Part shown: piece by piece, positions 6,128-6,530 of the stretch
Layout of the letters: the number at the start of each line of letters is the position of its first letter
Position numbering within the stretch: the first letter of the stretch is position 1
Source: Gammaproteobacteria bacterium
GTDB taxonomy: Bacteria; Pseudomonadota; Gammaproteobacteria; Pseudomonadales; Azotimanducaceae
NCBI GenBank assembly: GCA_027295975.1
Contig: JAPUJX010000402.1
Location: forward strand, 1 to 6,530
DNA length: 6,530 nt
Direction: 5' to 3'
Made by a program: the position numbers and the translations under genes
The notes under the pieces: model-generated
What the model saw: only the letters and a program-made list of their open reading frames with translations
Databases searched by the model: none
What the model was told of the DNA's origin: nothing

Positions 6128-6530
6128 AACTTCAGGTTGCGCGACGATCGATTGTCGCTTGGATCCCCGGTTGTGTTGCGAGATGATAAAGCCCAGAACA
6201 TCAGGCACGCTGCGATCATGTACTCGAACAAGAAAAAACGGTCGGAGGGATCTGGGAACAAAATCAGATGAATCGGCACGTACGTTAGGCAGGCTGCATA
6301 CAGTAAATACATGCGTTCGTTCCCCAACCAGTGTCTGGGAAGCCACCCCCGGTCAGCAGATTTTCGCGACAGCAGAAAGAACGTGACTGCCACCATCAAG
6401 AGAAAGGGAAAAAGATCCTTTCTCAGTAACGCCTGTTTCAGCCCCTGCTTGATTCCGCCAACGAAGTCGATTATCGAAATGGAAACCTCCTGCGCGGTGG
6501 GATCAACGATACGTTCGACAAACGTCACGT
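6124..6530 (-). CDS. C-terminal part of an integral membrane protein (runs off the window)
   Basis: A minus-strand frame enters from the right edge and stops at the TAG at 6126-6124. The visible 134 residues begin with a GTG at 6528-6526, but this is probably internal, since only two more bases are present and no ribosome binding site can be judged. Three hydrophobic segments are clear, at about residues 38-54 (LFPFLLMVAVTFFLLS), 74-92 (YLLYAACLTYVPIHLILF) and 98-115 (FFLFEYMIAACLMFWALS), followed by a polar tail rich in Ser, Asn and Arg. This layout resembles the C-terminal end of polytopic membrane proteins such as GT39-like glycosyltransferases, where a short periplasmic loop like FPDPSDR precedes the last helix. 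That comparison is loose. The gene lies upstream of, and on the same strand as, the radical SAM gene, but the SOS promoter in between suggests separate transcription. Confidence 0.62.
   Translation of the reverse strand, partial: VTFVERIVDPTAQEVSISIIDFVGGIKQGLKQALLRKDLFPFLLMVAVTFFLLSRKSADRGWLPRHWLGNERMYLLYAACLTYVPIHLILFPDPSDRFFLFEYMIAACLMFWALSSRNTTGDPSDNRSSRNLKF

Overview
The window looks like part of a gammaproteobacterial chromosome of moderately high G+C. The clues are a PA0069-type radical SAM protein, a LexA box of the CTGT-N8-ACAG type used by gamma- and betaproteobacteria, and the mix of transporters and a LysR regulator. The species cannot be named from the sequence.

Left part (1-1520): the first 49 bases are the start of a minus-strand gene that runs off the window. 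It diverges from a LysR-type regulator gene (229-1101). The 179-base gap between them holds repeated TGCACA and ATGCA elements inside a 9-bp inverted repeat, a plausible operator. After the regulator comes about 420 bases without a convincing intact gene. It contains a decayed fragment of an IS3-family OrfA transposase (1341-1484).

Middle part (1522-4776): a small 92-residue protein of unknown function (minus) diverges from a 12-helix APC-superfamily amino acid permease (plus). The permease converges on, and overlaps by 36 bases, a sodium:solute symporter family transporter on the minus strand.

Right part (4777-6530): a PA0069-family radical SAM enzyme lies 47 bases upstream of the symporter on the same strand, so the two are probably co-transcribed. 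Its promoter region carries the clearest regulatory signal in the window: a near-perfect LexA (SOS) box filling the spacer between a -35 and a -10 element. The radical SAM gene, and perhaps the symporter by read-through, is therefore predicted to be induced by DNA damage. Beyond it are a 24-codon ORF with a good ribosome binding site and the C-terminal part of a membrane protein that runs off the right edge.

I found no CRISPR array, tRNA, rRNA, phage gene cluster or obviously new multi-gene system. The points most worth following up are the SOS-controlled radical SAM/symporter unit, the IS3 relic and the LysR operator region.
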